Positions 1 through 9,353 of a stretch of 64,000 nucleotides of DNA are shown here, piece after piece. Below the pieces are notes generated by a model, which searched no databases, had not been told where the DNA came from, and was given only the letters and a program-made list of their open reading frames with translations. Position 1 is the stretch's first letter. The number at the start of each line of letters is the position of its first letter. This DNA is from Flammeovirga agarivorans (lineage in GTDB: Bacteria; Bacteroidota; Bacteroidia; Cytophagales; Flammeovirgaceae), in contig NZ_JABAIL010000005.1 of NCBI RefSeq assembly GCF_012641475.1, positions 1 through 64,000 of the forward strand, read 5' to 3'. The position numbers and the translations under genes were made by a program.

Positions 1-52
1 CAATGAACTGTATATCAGTTTGTTTTATGCTACTCCGTTTGAGAAGCGAGTG

Positions 53-384
53 CAAAGGTAAGAACTAAATTTTAATCTCCAAACTCTTTTTGAAAAAATT
101 TTATTTTATTTTTTCGAGATACTTTCTGAAGATTTTCAACTCCCATTCTCTGCTTAAAAAGACCAACGTTTTAGTCTTTTATGACCACCTCTTTTCAGAA
201 GCGAGTGCAAAGGTAAGAAGAGAAATTTAATATGCAATGCTTATTTGATTTCATTTGAAATTTTAATTTACATCACTGTCTTCTTTGCAAAATGTTGAAA
301 TGAATAGTACTCACTACAAGTGTTTTTCATTTGGCCTTCCGTTTGAAGGGAGTGCAAAGGTAATAGCTAACTTGATAAATGCAA
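53..384 (-). promoter_or_regulatory. Three tandem Bacteroidota-type promoters firing leftward (probable rRNA operon promoters)
   Basis: On the minus strand there are three copies of TTG-N19-TACCTTTG. The -7 boxes lie at 53-60, 208-215 and 355-362 and the -33 TTG triplets at 80-82, 235-237 and 382-384; all three spacers are exactly 19 nt. Each -7 box is followed by the same start region, TGCACTC(G/C)CTTC. This matches the known primary-sigma consensus of Bacteroidota (TTG, about 19 nt, TAnnTTTG). The promoters point out of the window toward lower coordinates, so their target is not visible. Tandem, nearly identical, consensus-strength promoters with a conserved GC-richer discriminator are typical of rRNA operons; that target is inference. 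The promoter calls themselves are strong. Confidence 0.82.
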
Positions 385-463
385 TATTTTCTAGCTATTA
401 TTATATTAAATGAATTTCAATACGGTAGGATATCACTAAAGGTCAATTATTTAAATATTGTAA

Positions 464-2938
464 TTAGTAATCAAAAAATATGGCATTACTTAAAAGAAGC
501 ATCCCATTCACCCAAAAACCTCTGAATAATGGAGATTCCCCAAAGTAAAATATCTCTCCTTTTTTATACTTTTCTATAGCGATTAATGACTTTCCTGGCA
601 TTTCTAGCTTTAAACCTTGTCCTAAATATCCCGAAACAAGTGGACTTTCTGGAAAAGTTCCTAGGTTTTCACCTAAACCAATCTTAGGCAACACCAACTT
701 ACTTTGCTTTAATGAGTAATATATTGGGTTTAATCCATTCGAAATATTAGTTGTAGTATCTAGTTCTACTTTTACAATACACCCTGCCGCTCTTTTATTT
801 AATGACGTTTTCGAACTTGCTTCAGAAGATCTTGATTTCTGCACTAACGATATATGTAAAGAATCATACATATCTGTTGTTGTATTTTCTGACATAATTT
901 TCGTCGCACCTTCAAAAAGAATTACTCTACCGCCAACTTTCACAAAGTTTTCAATCACTTTATGAGTCGATGGACTATATCTCCCATCACCAACTAATAA
1001 TACATCTGTGCTAAATAACTTCGATGTTGATAGCTTTTCAACATCCAATATTTGAATTGGATAGTTTAACTCATGATCAAAAAAGTGCCATAATGCACCA
1101 AAATCTAATGGGTTAGATTCACCACCTGCTAATACACTTATTCTTTTTTCTTTAAAAGGAGTTAAACAGTCAGAAATTAATCCCAACTTATTGATAGGTG
1201 CTTTTATATAATTGACATCCTTCAGTATTTTATTAATGAAATTTAGTTTTCGGTTCGATTCATTTGTCTCGGGATTAATAACAATACTACCTTTAGGTAA
1301 AAAGGTATTAAATATGTTCTTTCCTTTATTAAGGTAACTGATTTCAATTTTCTTGTCTAAGAACCTAGTTAGTACTTTGGTATCTTCAATAGAATTCCAA
1401 GGTACTATATATATATAGTCCTTATCTATTGAATGTACCTGATCTTTTTGCGTAACAGTTTCTTGAAACTGCTTTATTTCAAATTTTGGATTACTTTCAA
1501 TAGCATATGCTTCCAATCCATAGGCATAAGGAAGTGACCATGCTGTTAAATCATAGGTGAGGGAATCTGTTATTTCGGTTTTAGGTTCTAAAAGAACTTC
1601 TAACGTCTTATTAAATGGTTGATTAATGTCGAAAAGAATATCATTCTCTTTTATATATATATCTATATTCTTCTCTAATTGATAACTGTAAGCTGTAACG
1701 GATTTACCTTTAGCTACCATTGAATACTTTATTCTATGAGTATCCATTAATTTCAGTAATCTCTTTATATCTCCATGATCTCTAGAATTATTTCTAATGA
1801 TAAATTGAGAATACTGTCCTTTGGGTTTACTCTTAAAGAATGTCTGATACTCTTTAAGTAACTGTTCTTTATAATCTACCGCAGTAAATAAGGTTAATAA
1901 GGTTGTTTCATAGTGTTTCTCTATCCTTTGTTTTAAAGTCAGTGCTCGATCAGTTGGTTTCTTTTTGTAGGAAACTCCTGCTACACCATGTCCCCCTTGT
2001 TCAAAAGTAAAGCCAACGGCTCCATTAAAGGATGTCCAACTATCACCATATGATGGGTACAATAAATCGAAGATCTCTTCTGTAAAATACTTCCAATTAT
2101 GCTCTTCAAAAAAATCAATATATCTCTGAGAAGATATTCTTTGGTATTTTCTCTGCCAAGTAGTGATTTCTTCATGGATAGGATGAGCAGGTGGGCCAAA
2201 GAAATAAGAGTATTCTGGCATCATTTCATGAAAGTCTACATATACTTGTGGCATCCATTCCTTATATAAAGCATATCTTAACTTAGTTTCTAATTGTGTT
2301 TGCCAAGCCCAATCTCTATTAAGGTCAAATAAATAATGATTATACCTACCAGAAGGCCAACTTTCGACATGAGACCAGTTTAGTGCATTTGAATTTACTT
2401 TTTCTCCTCGTCTTGCTCGATATCCATTTACGTACCTATCTCTCCCATCGGGATTCATACATGGATCGATAACGACTACGGCATTATCTAATACTTTATT
2501 AATTTCTTTTTCGTCGGATGATAATAGTTTGTGAGCCACTTTCATTGCAACTTCAGAACCTGAAGCTTCATTACCATGAACATTATATCCTAACCAAATA
2601 ACAGGGATTTTATTTGTTACTTTACCTTCTTCTATACCTATTCTATATAAGTTATCTTTTTTGATCTCTTCTAATTTTGTCATATTCTCAGAAGAAGTAA
2701 TTGCAAAAACAAATAACTCTCTTCCTTCTGACGTAGCACCATAACTAATATACTTCGCTTTACTTGGGTATTTCTTACTAAGTAATTCAAAATAATCTAC
2801 CAATTGATAATGGTATGTGAAATTATCTCCAAGATCGATTCCTAAAAAGGCACTTGGTGTTATATCTTTTTGGGCAATAATGCGATTAGAAAATAAAAAA
2901 AGACAGATCCACTGAATAATTAACAGTAGTCTAAGCAT
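464..2938 (-). CDS. Secreted M14-family zinc carboxypeptidase with C-terminal amidotransferase-like domain
   Basis: The 824-residue protein begins with a signal peptide (residues 1-22, cut near IIA-QKD) and so acts in the periplasm, surface or medium. The M14 metallocarboxypeptidase core covers about residues 40-340. It shows the zinc motif HGNE (H121, E124), the substrate arginine in NPDGR (R166), a third ligand histidine in YVDFHEM (H237) and the likely catalytic glutamate in FTFEQGG (E313). Around residues 590-690 a Rossmann-like stretch (VLLVGDGRY...GGRVILFEG) resembles the class I glutamine-amidotransferase-like domain often fused to M14 peptidases in this phylum. It probably degrades peptides for nutrition. 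It is a single gene facing the leftward promoters; no terminator hairpin is visible after it. The exact substrate is unknown. Confidence 0.85.
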   Translation of the reverse strand: MLRLLLIIQWICLFLFSNRIIAQKDITPSAFLGIDLGDNFTYHYQLVDYFELLSKKYPSKAKYISYGATSEGRELFVFAITSSENMTKLEEIKKDNLYRIGIEEGKVTNKIPVIWLGYNVHGNEASGSEVAMKVAHKLLSSDEKEINKVLDNAVVVIDPCMNPDGRDRYVNGYRARRGEKVNSNALNWSHVESWPSGRYNHYLFDLNRDWAWQTQLETKLRYALYKEWMPQVYVDFHEMMPEYSYFFGPPAHPIHEEITTWQRKYQRISSQRYIDFFEEHNWKYFTEEIFDLLYPSYGDSWTSFNGAVGFTFEQGGHGVAGVSYKKKPTDRALTLKQRIEKHYETTLLTLFTAVDYKEQLLKEYQTFFKSKPKGQYSQFIIRNNSRDHGDIKRLLKLMDTHRIKYSMVAKGKSVTAYSYQLEKNIDIYIKENDILFDINQPFNKTLEVLLEPKTEITDSLTYDLTAWSLPYAYGLEAYAIESNPKFEIKQFQETVTQKDQVHSIDKDYIYIVPWNSIEDTKVLTRFLDKKIEISYLNKGKNIFNTFLPKGSIVINPETNESNRKLNFINKILKDVNYIKAPINKLGLISDCLTPFKEKRISVLAGGESNPLDFGALWHFFDHELNYPIQILDVEKLSTSKLFSTDVLLVGDGRYSPSTHKVIENFVKVGGRVILFEGATKIMSENTTTDMYDSLHISLVQKSRSSEASSKTSLNKRAAGCIVKVELDTTTNISNGLNPIYYSLKQSKLVLPKIGLGENLGTFPESPLVSGYLGQGLKLEMPGKSLIAIEKYKKGEIFYFGESPLFRGFWVNGMLLLSNAIFFDY

Positions 2939-3216
2939 ATTGGAAGAAGTAAAAATTGTTAGCGATTATACAATAATATACATTTATATGTGATAACTAT
3001 TGAATTTTTTAAAGAAAATAATTAAAGATATTGATTATCAATATTATCCGATTTTTTTAATTTTTATATTGTTATACGGATAACAAAGAATATATTTAAT
3101 TATATATTGTGAAAAATACACTTAGATATTTCATATAATTATATTAAAATATTATAATTGTAATAGGTATCCCCTTAAAAACCAAATAATTACTTTTACT
3201 ACTGATTTATTTTTTC

Positions 3217-3645
3217 ATGCAATTATTATCCAAATTCTTGTTATTGTGCTTGACATTTTATGCAAGTTCCAATATTGTACTTGCAAGTAATGGTAACAAT
3301 GAACCAGATTCACCATCGACTGAACAAAAAAGTGTGAAGGTTGAAAACGCAGTGAATAGCAACACTAGATATGTGTTTTTCAAAGCTGTAAGGAAAGATT
3401 GTTTGGATGGAGACACAGAAATTTTGTCTTCAATCATACAAATCGACGTTTCAAAATTTGCTCAAAACAAGTTTAGTTTATTGGCTGAATTCGAAAAAGA
3501 GGTTCAGGCAAAGTATCCTAAAAATGTAATTCACATTAATTTGAATTGTATCGAAGGCGTGTACTCTGATTTAAGAGAGGCTACTAACGCTAAAAAAGTA
3601 ATCATTGATCGAGTTAAAAAAGTGCGATCAATTGTAATGAATTGA
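3217..3645 (+). CDS. Small secreted protein of unknown function
   Basis: A 142-residue protein that I do not recognise. Residues 1-23 form a clear signal peptide (MQLLSKFLLLCLTFYASSN, cut near VLA-SNG), so it is exported. An Asn/Ser/Glu-rich linker (residues 24-50) precedes a mixed alpha/beta region with two cysteines (in VRKDCLDG and NLNCIEG) that could form a periplasmic disulfide, and a basic amphipathic C-terminus (KKVIIDRVKKVRSIV). The gene stands alone between divergent and convergent neighbours and ends at a strong bidirectional hairpin. The first ATG is the only one that gives a signal peptide. The 277-bp region upstream is very AT-rich and I see no consensus promoter there. Confidence 0.7.
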   Translation: MQLLSKFLLLCLTFYASSNIVLASNGNNEPDSPSTEQKSVKVENAVNSNTRYVFFKAVRKDCLDGDTEILSSIIQIDVSKFAQNKFSLLAEFEKEVQAKYPKNVIHINLNCIEGVYSDLREATNAKKVIIDRVKKVRSIVMN

Positions 3646-3652
3646 AATGAGG

Positions 3653-3692
3653 AAAAGCGATATACTATAAATAAGTATATCGCTTTTTTATT
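3653..3692. terminator. Bidirectional terminator between the small secreted protein gene and clpB
   Basis: A perfect 14-bp inverted repeat, AAAAGCGATATACT (3653-3666) and its complement (3674-3687), with a 7-nt loop and T-runs on both strands. It sits between two converging genes. Confidence 0.85.
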
Positions 3693-3704
3693 TTATTTAG
3701 ATGA

Positions 3705-6314
3705 TTATCTGTTTTTGAAAATCAACTGATCATTATCGACATCTATTAAAACAATACTATCTTTTTGGACTTCTCCACTTAAGATTGATTTTGATAGATC
3801 GTTTAGAATATACCTCTGCATTACTCTTTTCAATGGTCTTGCACCAAATTCTGGTTCATAACCCAAATCTGAGACTTTTGTTAAAGCTTCTGGAGTGATT
3901 TCTATTTCTATTCCATTCGCTTTGATCCTTCTCTGTATGTCTTTGAATTGAATATCTGCAATCTTTCTCATATTCTCTCTGGTAAGAGGTTGGAACATAA
4001 GAATCTCGTCAATTCTATTTAGGAACTCAGGACGTACTGTGTTTTTCAGTAAATCCAATGCCTTGTTCTTGCATTCGTCAAGAATTTCTTCTTTCTCTAC
4101 TTTTGTTCCTGCTTTTTCAAGATCACCGATTTTATCCATCATGAAATGTGCTCCCATATTGGAAGTCATGATGACAATGGTATTCTTGAAATCTGCAACT
4201 CTACCTTTATTATCCGTTAGACGTCCATCATCCAATACTTGTAATAAGATATTAAATACATCTGGATGTGCTTTTTCTATCTCATCAAGTAGAATTACAG
4301 AATATGGTCTTCTTCTTACTTCTTCAGTAAGTTGACCACCTTCATCATATCCAACATAACCTGGAGGCGCTCCGATCAAACGGCTTACCGCATGTTTCTC
4401 TTGGTATTCAGACATGTCGATACGAACCATTGCTTTATCATCATCGAATAGGTACTCTGCTAATGCTTTCGCTAATTCAGTTTTACCAACACCGGTTGTT
4501 CCTAAGAATAAGAATGAACCGATCGGTCTTCTCGGATCTTGTAGACCTGCCCTACTTCTACGAACGGCATCTGAAATAGCAGTAATAGCCTCATCTTGCC
4601 CTGCCACTCTTTTACCTAATTCTGCTTCTAAGTGAAGAAGTTTCTCTCTTTCACCTTGAACCATTTTAGCCACAGGGATACCTGTCCACTTAGAAACAAC
4701 TTCAGCAATGTCTTCTGAAGTCACCTCCTGACGTAACATTACATTACCAGTTTCAGATTCTTGCTCTGCAGCGTTTTGCAAGTCTTCTAATTGCTTTTCT
4801 GCATTGACAATTTTTCCATATCTAATCTCTGCAACTCTTCCATAATCACCTGAGCGTTCTGCTTGATCTGCTTCGATTTTATATTTATCGATATCTCTTT
4901 TCAGCTGTTTTATTGAATCGAGTGTTTGTTTTTCTCTCTTCCACTCGTCTTCCAACTCATTCAACTTACTAGTAAGTATACGTATCTGATCTGTTAAGAT
5001 ATTTTCCTTCTCAACATCTTTTTCTCGACGAATTGCTTCTCGTTCTATTTCAAGCTGCATCACTTTACGTTTGATCTCATCTACCTCTTCCGGCATAGAG
5101 TTCATTTGTATACGCATACGAGACGCTGCTTCATCCATTAAGTCAATTGCCTTATCTGGTAAGAAGCGATCTGAAATATATCGATTTGATAGTTCTACTG
5201 AAGCAATAATAGCATCATCTTTAATTCTGACACCATGATGTACTTCATATTTTTCTTTAATACCTCTAAGTATAGAAATTGCATCATCAACAGATGGTTC
5301 TCCAACATTTACAGGTTGGAATCTTCTTTCTAGTGCCTTATCTTTTTCTATATATTTCTGATATTCTTTAAGAGTTGTTGCACCAATCGATCTTAACTCG
5401 CCTCTTGCCAAAGCTGGTTTTAGTAAGTTGGCAGCATCCATTGCTGAATCTCCACCTGCACCTGCACCAATTAGTGTGTGAATTTCATCAATAAAGAGGA
5501 TAATTTTTCCGTCCGCACTTTGAACTTCCTTAATTACCGCTTTTAATCTTTCCTCAAATTCACCTTTATATTTTGCTCCTGCAACTAAAGCACCCATATC
5601 TAAAGAAGCTATTGAAATATCTTCTAAGTTTTCTGGGATATCTCCTGCTACAATTCTTTGCGCTAAACCTTCTGCAATAGCCGTTTTACCAACACCCGGT
5701 TCACCAATTAACATTGGGTTGTTTTTAGTACGTCTTGATAAAATCTGTAGTACTCGACGAATTTCTTCATCTCTACCAATTACAGGGTCCAGCTTACCAT
5801 CTCTTGCCATTTGAGTTAAATCAATAGCATATCTCTCTAAAGACTGATATTGACCTTCGGCATTTTGGTCAGTTACTTTATTTCCTTTTCTTAATTCTAC
5901 AATGGCCTTTTTTAGGTAGTCTTCATTGAAACCCGCTTGTTTTAAAAGTTGAGCGATTGGATCACTACCTTCCAAAAGTCCAAGTAATATATGTTCAACT
6001 GCCACAAATTCGTCTCCCATATCAGTCATAAACTTCTCTGCTTTTTGTAAAGTCTTGGCAGAGTCATTTGATAAATAAGGGTTTTCTCCTGACGATTTTG
6101 GATACGCAGCTACAATTGTTTCTACTTGTTGATCTAAAGCCGTTTTATCAGCTTTTATTTTATTGGTCAGAAAAGTAATCATATTGTCTTCTTGCTCTAT
6201 GATTGCTTTTAATAAGTGACCTTTTTCTATTATTTGTTGTTGAAATCCTTTTGCAATGGTCTGCGCTTTTTGCAGAACTTCTTGCGATCGGATTGTATAT
6301 TTTTCAAAATTCAT
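3705..6314 (-). CDS. clpB: Chaperone ClpB, AAA+ disaggregase
   Basis: ClpB extracts polypeptides from aggregates together with DnaK after heat stress, in the cytosol. The 869-residue length is normal for the family. The N-terminal Clp repeat domain covers about residues 1-145. AAA-1 has Walker A GEPGVGKT (204-211) and Walker B ILFIDEIHT. The coiled-coil M-domain covers about 405-525 (LEIEREAIRREKDVEKE), which separates ClpB from ClpA and ClpC. AAA-2 has Walker A GTTGVGKT (605-612), with Thr where Pro is usual, and VILLDEIEKAHPD. It is monocistronic and ends at the bidirectional hairpin at 3653-3692. About 450 bp upstream carry no obvious heat-shock operator such as CIRCE. Confidence 0.98.
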   Translation of the reverse strand: MNFEKYTIRSQEVLQKAQTIAKGFQQQIIEKGHLLKAIIEQEDNMITFLTNKIKADKTALDQQVETIVAAYPKSSGENPYLSNDSAKTLQKAEKFMTDMGDEFVAVEHILLGLLEGSDPIAQLLKQAGFNEDYLKKAIVELRKGNKVTDQNAEGQYQSLERYAIDLTQMARDGKLDPVIGRDEEIRRVLQILSRRTKNNPMLIGEPGVGKTAIAEGLAQRIVAGDIPENLEDISIASLDMGALVAGAKYKGEFEERLKAVIKEVQSADGKIILFIDEIHTLIGAGAGGDSAMDAANLLKPALARGELRSIGATTLKEYQKYIEKDKALERRFQPVNVGEPSVDDAISILRGIKEKYEVHHGVRIKDDAIIASVELSNRYISDRFLPDKAIDLMDEAASRMRIQMNSMPEEVDEIKRKVMQLEIEREAIRREKDVEKENILTDQIRILTSKLNELEDEWKREKQTLDSIKQLKRDIDKYKIEADQAERSGDYGRVAEIRYGKIVNAEKQLEDLQNAAEQESETGNVMLRQEVTSEDIAEVVSKWTGIPVAKMVQGEREKLLHLEAELGKRVAGQDEAITAISDAVRRSRAGLQDPRRPIGSFLFLGTTGVGKTELAKALAEYLFDDDKAMVRIDMSEYQEKHAVSRLIGAPPGYVGYDEGGQLTEEVRRRPYSVILLDEIEKAHPDVFNILLQVLDDGRLTDNKGRVADFKNTIVIMTSNMGAHFMMDKIGDLEKAGTKVEKEEILDECKNKALDLLKNTVRPEFLNRIDEILMFQPLTRENMRKIADIQFKDIQRRIKANGIEIEITPEALTKVSDLGYEPEFGARPLKRVMQRYILNDLSKSILSGEVQKDSIVLIDVDNDQLIFKNR

Positions 6315-6623
6315 AAGTTCGTATTTTTTTAATTTAAGTTATAGAGACTCAATTAATTATAAAGACATGATATGTTATTCAATTACTGTACTAAACTGAT
6401 TATCAAGACATAAAGTCAGCTTAATGATTGTTTTTTGTTGTTTAAACGACATTAAGTCATCAGGGGTTGAAATTTTTGAAAAAGAAAGTGACTTTTTGAC
6501 AGAAATCAAACGGATTATATATTTCTAAATCTATGTAAATACGATAAGATTATTATGTCAAACTAATTTTTTTAATTGTCATAAAGATATCAGATACGAA
6601 AACCTTGTTAATTAATTACCCCA

Positions 6624-6704
6624 ATGATGAAAATAGTAGAATACTTCAGTTTAGCTGTCTTAGCCGCTTTTGTGATTATCAAAACATTATTTATTGGTAG
6701 ATAA
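6624..6704 (+). CDS. Putative 26-residue single-pass membrane microprotein
   Basis: In the gap upstream of clpB, a short frame starts with two consecutive ATG codons and encodes MMKIVEYFSLAVLAAFVIIK plus TLFIGR, ending in TAA. It is a short charged N-terminus, one hydrophobic helix of about 17 residues and a basic end: the usual layout of bacterial small membrane proteins. The stop codon runs directly into the A-run and hairpin that serve as the glucosidase terminator. Support is only the composition and position; there is no homology I can name. It could be a chance frame in AT-rich DNA. Confidence 0.35.
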   Translation: MMKIVEYFSLAVLAAFVIIKTLFIGR

Positions 6705-6738
6705 AAAAAGGTAATTGCCTTATGAGACAATTACCTTA
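6702..6738 (-). terminator. Terminator of the GH15 gene
   Basis: Ten-bp perfect stem AAGGTAATTG (6708-6717) / CAATTACCTT (6728-6737) followed on the minus strand by a run of seven T residues. It lies 27 nt past the GH15 stop codon. Confidence 0.8.
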
Positions 6739-6764
6739 AAATATTTCCTCTTTAGTAAGAAGGC

Positions 6765-8552
6765 TTACAAGAAGTTAGGTAAATCTAATTTCTTAGAAAT
6801 ACGATAAGCTGCATTCATCAAACCTACATGACTGTACGTTTGAGGGAAATTACCCCATTGGCTACCATCCTCAGAATCTACATCCTCCGATAATAAACCA
6901 ACATGGTTTGCATAGCTACTTACTTTATCAAAGTAATCAATAGCTTCTTTCACTCTTCCCACACAAGCTAAAGCTTCTATATACCAATAAGCACAAATTA
7001 GGAATGTTGTTTCCGGTGCTCCAAAATCATCCACGTGTCGGTATCTGTAGAATAAACCATCCTGAGCCATTAATTCCTTTTCCATACCTTTTAAATGTCT
7101 CCTTGCTCTTTCAGAGTTTGGATCCAGGTAATTCATTGTAATTAATTGCAGACAAGATGCATCCATATCTTTTGATCCTGCAGCTTGCATGTAAACGCCT
7201 GTTTCTTCATCGTAGCATTTTTCAATCATATCAGCTGCTCGTTCTTTGATTTTTAATGCCTTGTCGGCCATTTTCACATCATCAAAGTACTGAGCCATTT
7301 TATATGCTGCAGATGCTCCTGCCCAGTGGAATAAGAAAGTATAGCAGTAATGTCCTGGTCTATCTCTAAATTCCCAAAGACCTGCATCTTTCTCTTCCAT
7401 TGTATCAGCAATTTTCTGTAGAGTATGCTCTACTAATTGCTTTGTATGCATACGGTATTTATTAGTAAAACGCTTATCAGCATACAAAGGAAGTAGTGAT
7501 GTTAATACTTGACCATATACATCATTCTGAATATGAGTATAAGCATCATTACCTATTCTTACAGGTTTGTTCTCACCCAAATACCCTTTTAAAGGCATTT
7601 CAATTTCAGTGATTTTCTTCTGAGCTGTAATAGTATAAAGAGGTTGGTACCTATCTTTTTCTTGCTTTGTTACATTCTCGATGTATTTAAAGTAAGCTTC
7701 TACTTCCTCAAAGTGACCAATGTTATTGAAAGCATTTAATGTATAATAAGTATCCCTCATCCAACAATATCGATAATCCCAGTTTCGGGTACTTTTATGA
7801 TATTCTGGTAATGATGTCGTTCCGGAAGCTATAATAGCCCCTGTATCTTCGTATTGGTGTATTTTTAATATTAAAGACGAACGGATTAATTTATCCTGAT
7901 GGAAGAAACTAATTGATGTTGATTTCACCCAATTTCTCCAATATCTTTTCGTTTTAGTATAGAAAGTTTCTGCAGTTTGTTCAATTGCTGCTTCTAATGG
8001 TACACCATAAGTTAACACCGTATATACAGCTCCACCTAATACAAATGGATGCTCATCCATTACATAAGATAAAGGAATATTTGTAGTTAATCTCATTTGT
8101 TGGTCGTACCCTAAGAAACGGATATGATTACTTCCTTGTGATTTCTCAGGTTTCATCTCACCATATTCCCCTACTGGGTTACACACTACTTTCACAGAAG
8201 GAGTGCCTCTTAATGGTTCAATTTTTCTGATCATCATCAATGGCTTATAATAACGATCGTCCTGTTCGAAACGTGGAGCAAAATCTGTTACTTTAAAATC
8301 ACCATCTTCAGTGTAAACTTCTGTAACGAGAATATTAGTGTTTGTAACGTAATACTGTTTAGTCTTTTGGATCTTAGCTGTAGGTTTTACCGAAAACTCT
8401 CCGCCCTTCTCATCATCCAGTAAGTCACCAAAAATAAAACTGCTATCAAATCTTGGCCAGCATAGCCAACGCACACTTGCTGTTGTATCGACATAGGCCA
8501 TGAACGCACAGTTTCCAATGACGCCCATATCGTACTTATGAGTTTTTTTCAT
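6765..8552 (-). CDS. GH15-family glucosidase (glucoamylase/trehalase-like)
   Basis: A 595-residue cytosolic protein without a signal peptide. The N-terminal beta-sandwich (about residues 5-200, starting with IGNCAFMAYVDTTASVRWLCWPRFDSS shortened here to its family signature IGN...WLCWPRFD) precedes an (alpha/alpha)6 barrel with NWDYRYCWMRD (257-267). The general-acid motif GLWEFR has E394 and the general-base motif PETTF has E514; the usual EGTF is ETTF here. In the family these enzymes hydrolyse alpha-1,4 or alpha-1,1 glucosidic bonds (maltodextrins, trehalose) by inversion. The gene is monocistronic. Whether the substrate is trehalose, glycogen fragments or another glucoside cannot be told from sequence. 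Confidence 0.88.
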   Translation of the reverse strand: MKKTHKYDMGVIGNCAFMAYVDTTASVRWLCWPRFDSSFIFGDLLDDEKGGEFSVKPTAKIQKTKQYYVTNTNILVTEVYTEDGDFKVTDFAPRFEQDDRYYKPLMMIRKIEPLRGTPSVKVVCNPVGEYGEMKPEKSQGSNHIRFLGYDQQMRLTTNIPLSYVMDEHPFVLGGAVYTVLTYGVPLEAAIEQTAETFYTKTKRYWRNWVKSTSISFFHQDKLIRSSLILKIHQYEDTGAIIASGTTSLPEYHKSTRNWDYRYCWMRDTYYTLNAFNNIGHFEEVEAYFKYIENVTKQEKDRYQPLYTITAQKKITEIEMPLKGYLGENKPVRIGNDAYTHIQNDVYGQVLTSLLPLYADKRFTNKYRMHTKQLVEHTLQKIADTMEEKDAGLWEFRDRPGHYCYTFLFHWAGASAAYKMAQYFDDVKMADKALKIKERAADMIEKCYDEETGVYMQAAGSKDMDASCLQLITMNYLDPNSERARRHLKGMEKELMAQDGLFYRYRHVDDFGAPETTFLICAYWYIEALACVGRVKEAIDYFDKVSSYANHVGLLSEDVDSEDGSQWGNFPQTYSHVGLMNAAYRISKKLDLPNFL

Positions 8553-8773
8553 GTTTGTATATGTAGTTAAATTTTAATTTGGGATGCGAGCATGATTCAA
8601 TTTAATATAAAAATCACCAAAAAAATAAATTTTATAGTTTTTAAAATATGACAAGGTTTTTGCTTAAGTATTTTATAAATGTTTCATCGAGGTGCATTTT
8701 TATGATTTCAAGTATTAATCGTAAATTGTACTTACTTAATAAATTATTATCCTTCAACCATAAATCTAAGGAC

Positions 8774-9160
8774 ATGAAAAAGATATTATTTACACTGTTA
8801 TTCGGTTTATTCTGTTTTGTAGTTAATGCACAAGAAGCAAAAGGCCCTGTAATTACTTTTGCTGAAAATACATATGAGTTTGGCGATATTCACCAAGGTG
8901 ACGTTGTTGAGCATACTTTTAAATTTACAAATAGTGGTGATGCTCCTTTGGTAATCACAAACGTTACAACTACTTGTGGATGTACTGCTCCAAAATGGCC
9001 AAAAGAGCCTATCGCTCCTGGTGATGAAGGACAAATTCTAGTTAAATTCAATTCTAGAGGTAAAAGAGGTGTACAGAATAAACCAATCACTGTTTATTCT
9101 AATGCTAAACAAACAACTAGAATCTCTATCACTACAAACGTTTTAGTAGACAATAAGTAA
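8774..9160 (+). CDS. DUF1573 secreted protein (ASH/Ig-like fold)
   Basis: The 128-residue protein starts at the ATG at 8774, which gives a proper signal peptide (MKKILFTLLFGLFCFVVNAQ, cut after NA). An in-frame ATG at 8648 would add 42 residues without export character and is rejected. After the signal comes one DUF1573 domain of about 95 residues: FAENTYEFGDI, then TFKFTNSGDAPLVI, then the family hallmark TTTCGCTAPKW with a CxC pair, and KRGVQNKPITVYSN. DUF1573 proteins are abundant in Bacteroidota and of unproven function; the fold resembles HYDIN/ASH domains. A paralogue is encoded at 34647-35114. The gene ends at its own terminator. Confidence 0.88.
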   Translation: MKKILFTLLFGLFCFVVNAQEAKGPVITFAENTYEFGDIHQGDVVEHTFKFTNSGDAPLVITNVTTTCGCTAPKWPKEPIAPGDEGQILVKFNSRGKRGVQNKPITVYSNAKQTTRISITTNVLVDNK

Positions 9161-9191
9161 GCTTTAGTAATATAGCTAAACGATAAATATC

Positions 9192-9232
9192 AGGTCTGTG
9201 TAATACGAAAATATTACGCAGACCTTTTTTTG
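9192..9232 (+). terminator. Terminator after the DUF1573 gene
   Basis: Fourteen-bp stem (9192-9205 with 9212-9225, one G-U pair) followed by eight T residues. Confidence 0.88.
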
Positions 9233-9353
9233 TAATATCAATTTTTTAACAACTATCGTTAATCATTATTAAATAATATTTTAAAATACATCCATTGGGT
9301 AAAGAAATACCGTTAGGATATATGTATGTATAATCAACTAACTTAATTACCAA

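Noticed and set aside
1-463. Insertion-sequence ends or att sites suggested by the repeated 20-bp blocks
   Set aside because: The repeats are direct, not terminal inverted, enclose no transposase and are fully explained as tandem promoters.
3044-3083. Inverted repeat TTATCCG/CGGATAA upstream of the small secreted protein gene
   Set aside because: Only 7 bp with a 26-nt gap, not at a promoter I can identify; too weak to call an operator.
6315-6623. Heat-shock operator (CIRCE) upstream of clpB
   Set aside because: No TTAGCACTC-N9-GAGTGCTAA type repeat is present in the gap.
8648-8773. Upstream start for the first DUF1573 protein
   Set aside because: It adds 42 residues with no export character before a perfect signal peptide that begins at 8774.
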